This document shows, piece by piece, positions 7,096-7,761 of a stretch of DNA of 7,761 nt; within the stretch, counting starts at the first letter, position 1; each line of letters starts with the position of its first letter. The position numbers and the translations under genes were made by a program. Under the pieces are notes generated by a model. The model saw only the letters and a list, made by a program, of their open reading frames with translations. It was not told the DNA's origin and did not search any database. The stretch is from NCBI GenBank assembly GCA_947856675.1, contig CANUCM010000154.1:1-7761 (forward strand), in the 5' to 3' direction. Source of the stretch: an uncultured Clostridia bacterium. Lineage in GTDB: Bacteria; Bacillota; Clostridia; Oscillospirales; Butyricicoccaceae.

Positions 7096-7761
7096 AGCTC
7101 TCCCTCCAGACTGCGGCGGATGGCCGCCATGCGCACAAACACGCCGTTTTCCATCTGCCGGAAAATGCGCGAGCGCGGGCATTCCACCAGCTCGCTTGTG
7201 ATTTCGACGCCGCGGTTGACGGGCGCGGGGTGCATGATGATGGCGCCCGGCTTCATCATGCGCTCGCGCTGCGGCGTCAGGCCGTACAGCTCGTGGTAGC
7301 GCTCGTCGGTCATGCCCTCGCTGCCGCCGTGGCGCTCGTGCTGAATGCGCAGAAGCATGATGACGTCACACTCGCGCACCGCTTTTTCAAACTCCATAAA
7401 GCGCAGGCCGGGCTCCATATACTCCTGCGGGCCCGAAACCCACACATCCATGCCCATGCGCTGCATGGCCTCGTAATTGGTGTGCGCCACGCGCGAATGG
7501 ACAATGTCGCCGCAGATGGCGATTTTGATGCCTTCGAAGCCGCCGAACTCCTGGCGGATGGTCAGAAGGTCGAGCAGCGACTGGGTCGGGTGGTCGCCCG
7601 TGCCGTCGCCGCCGCTGACGACGGGCGCACGCAGGTGCCCGTCCAGCTCGTCGTAATAGCGGGTGTGGGCGCGGATGACCATCAGGTCGACGCCCAGGCT
7701 GTCAAAGGTCTTGACGGTGTCGTAAAAGCTCTCGTTTTTGCTCAGCGACGAGGCCCCGGGA
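7086..7761 (-). CDS. pyrB: Aspartate carbamoyltransferase catalytic chain, partial (N-terminus missing)
   Basis: Cytosolic enzyme that condenses carbamoyl phosphate with aspartate to give N-carbamoylaspartate, the committed step of the pathway. The open frame runs from the window edge (first full codon at 7760) to a TGA at 7088-7086, giving 224 residues. About 70-80 N-terminal residues, including the STRTR carbamoyl-phosphate loop, lie outside. Visible family motifs are SLSKNES with the active-site Lys, VIR with the substrate-binding Arg, HPTQSLLDLLTI, GDIVHSRVAHTN, LLRIQHERH and HPAPVNRGVEI. The sequence resembles the B. subtilis-type chain closely. Small deviations are Ala after the VIR arginine, where His is common, and SGGDGTGD before HPTQ, where NAGDG-x-x-Q is common. 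An internal ATG at 7682 is not the start, because homology continues upstream of it. No pyrI regulatory chain is present in the window. The last 10 nt overlap pyrC. Confidence 0.96.
   Translation of the reverse strand, partial: PGASSLSKNESFYDTVKTFDSLGVDLMVIRAHTRYYDELDGHLRAPVVSGGDGTGDHPTQSLLDLLTIRQEFGGFEGIKIAICGDIVHSRVAHTNYEAMQRMGMDVWVSGPQEYMEPGLRFMEFEKAVRECDVIMLLRIQHERHGGSEGMTDERYHELYGLTPQRERMMKPGAIIMHPAPVNRGVEITSELVECPRSRIFRQMENGVFVRMAAIRRSLEGELWH
7103..7107 (-). promoter_or_regulatory. Ribosome binding site of pyrC (GGAGG, decides GTG start)
   Basis: GGAGG on the minus strand lies inside the last codons of pyrB, 7 nt before GTG 7095. No ATG lies at a suitable distance in the pyrC frame, so this site fixes the GTG start and rejects the far upstream ATG at 7182. 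Its position inside pyrB, together with the 10-nt gene overlap, fits translational coupling. Confidence 0.8.

Larger units (their letters stand above)
1..7761 (-). other. pyr operon segment (pyrB-pyrC-carA-carB-pyrK-pyrD)
   Basis: Six co-directional genes of UMP biosynthesis are packed with overlaps of 10, 8 and 8 nt and gaps of 23 and 9 nt, so they are almost certainly one transcript. The order equals that of the Bacillus subtilis operon from pyrB to pyrD. By that comparison, pyrF and pyrE are expected beyond position 1, and a promoter with a pyrR or attenuator region beyond position 7761; this is inference, not seen. No internal terminator, promoter or non-coding stretch longer than 23 nt is visible, so regulation must act mainly upstream of pyrB or at translation. 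Confidence 0.93.

Noticed and set aside
7096..7182. Upstream extension of pyrC to an ATG at 7182
   Set aside because: It would overlap pyrB by 97 nt and add 29 residues with no family counterpart, while GTG 7095 has a well-placed GGAGG and gives the usual N-terminus.
5754..7299. Several overlapping plus-strand open frames of about 100-230 codons opposite carA, pyrC and pyrB
   Set aside because: Their translations are low-complexity Arg/Ala/Pro/His-rich shadows of GC-rich coding sequence, and the minus-strand genes account for the whole region with clear enzyme motifs.

Overview
The window is one continuous stretch of a de novo pyrimidine (UMP) biosynthesis operon, read entirely on the minus strand from high to low coordinates. 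The genes, in order of transcription, are pyrB (5' end cut by the right edge), pyrC, carA (pyrAA), carB (pyrAB), pyrK and pyrD (3' end cut by the left edge). Nearly every base is coding. The two short gaps are 23 nt (pyrC-carA) and 9 nt (carB-pyrK), and the other three junctions overlap by 8 to 10 nt.

Gene order, and the pairing of a class 1B dihydroorotate dehydrogenase (PyrD with catalytic Cys) with the iron-sulfur/FAD subunit PyrK, match the pyr operons of Bacillota such as Bacillus subtilis (pyrB-pyrC-pyrAA-pyrAB-pyrK-pyrD-pyrF-pyrE). The sequence is GC-rich, with strong G/C preference at third codon positions and strong GGAGG-type Shine-Dalgarno sites. This suggests a high-GC member of the Bacillota, perhaps a clostridial gut lineage, but genus and family cannot be fixed from this window.

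Together the products carry out the first four steps of UMP synthesis. CarA/CarB make carbamoyl phosphate from glutamine, bicarbonate and ATP. PyrB joins it to aspartate, PyrC closes the ring to dihydroorotate, and PyrD/PyrK oxidise that to orotate, passing electrons through FMN, a [2Fe-2S] cluster and FAD to NAD+. The last two enzymes (PyrE, PyrF), the operon promoter and any PyrR-type attenuator are not in the window.

No mobile element, RNA gene, CRISPR array or previously undescribed system is supported. The longest unexplained open frame, 1210 codons on the plus strand, is a codon-usage shadow of carB and pyrK. The points worth a second look are small: substitutions next to the CarA glutaminase active site, a shortened C-terminal segment in the dihydroorotase, and the compact, probably coupled gene junctions.
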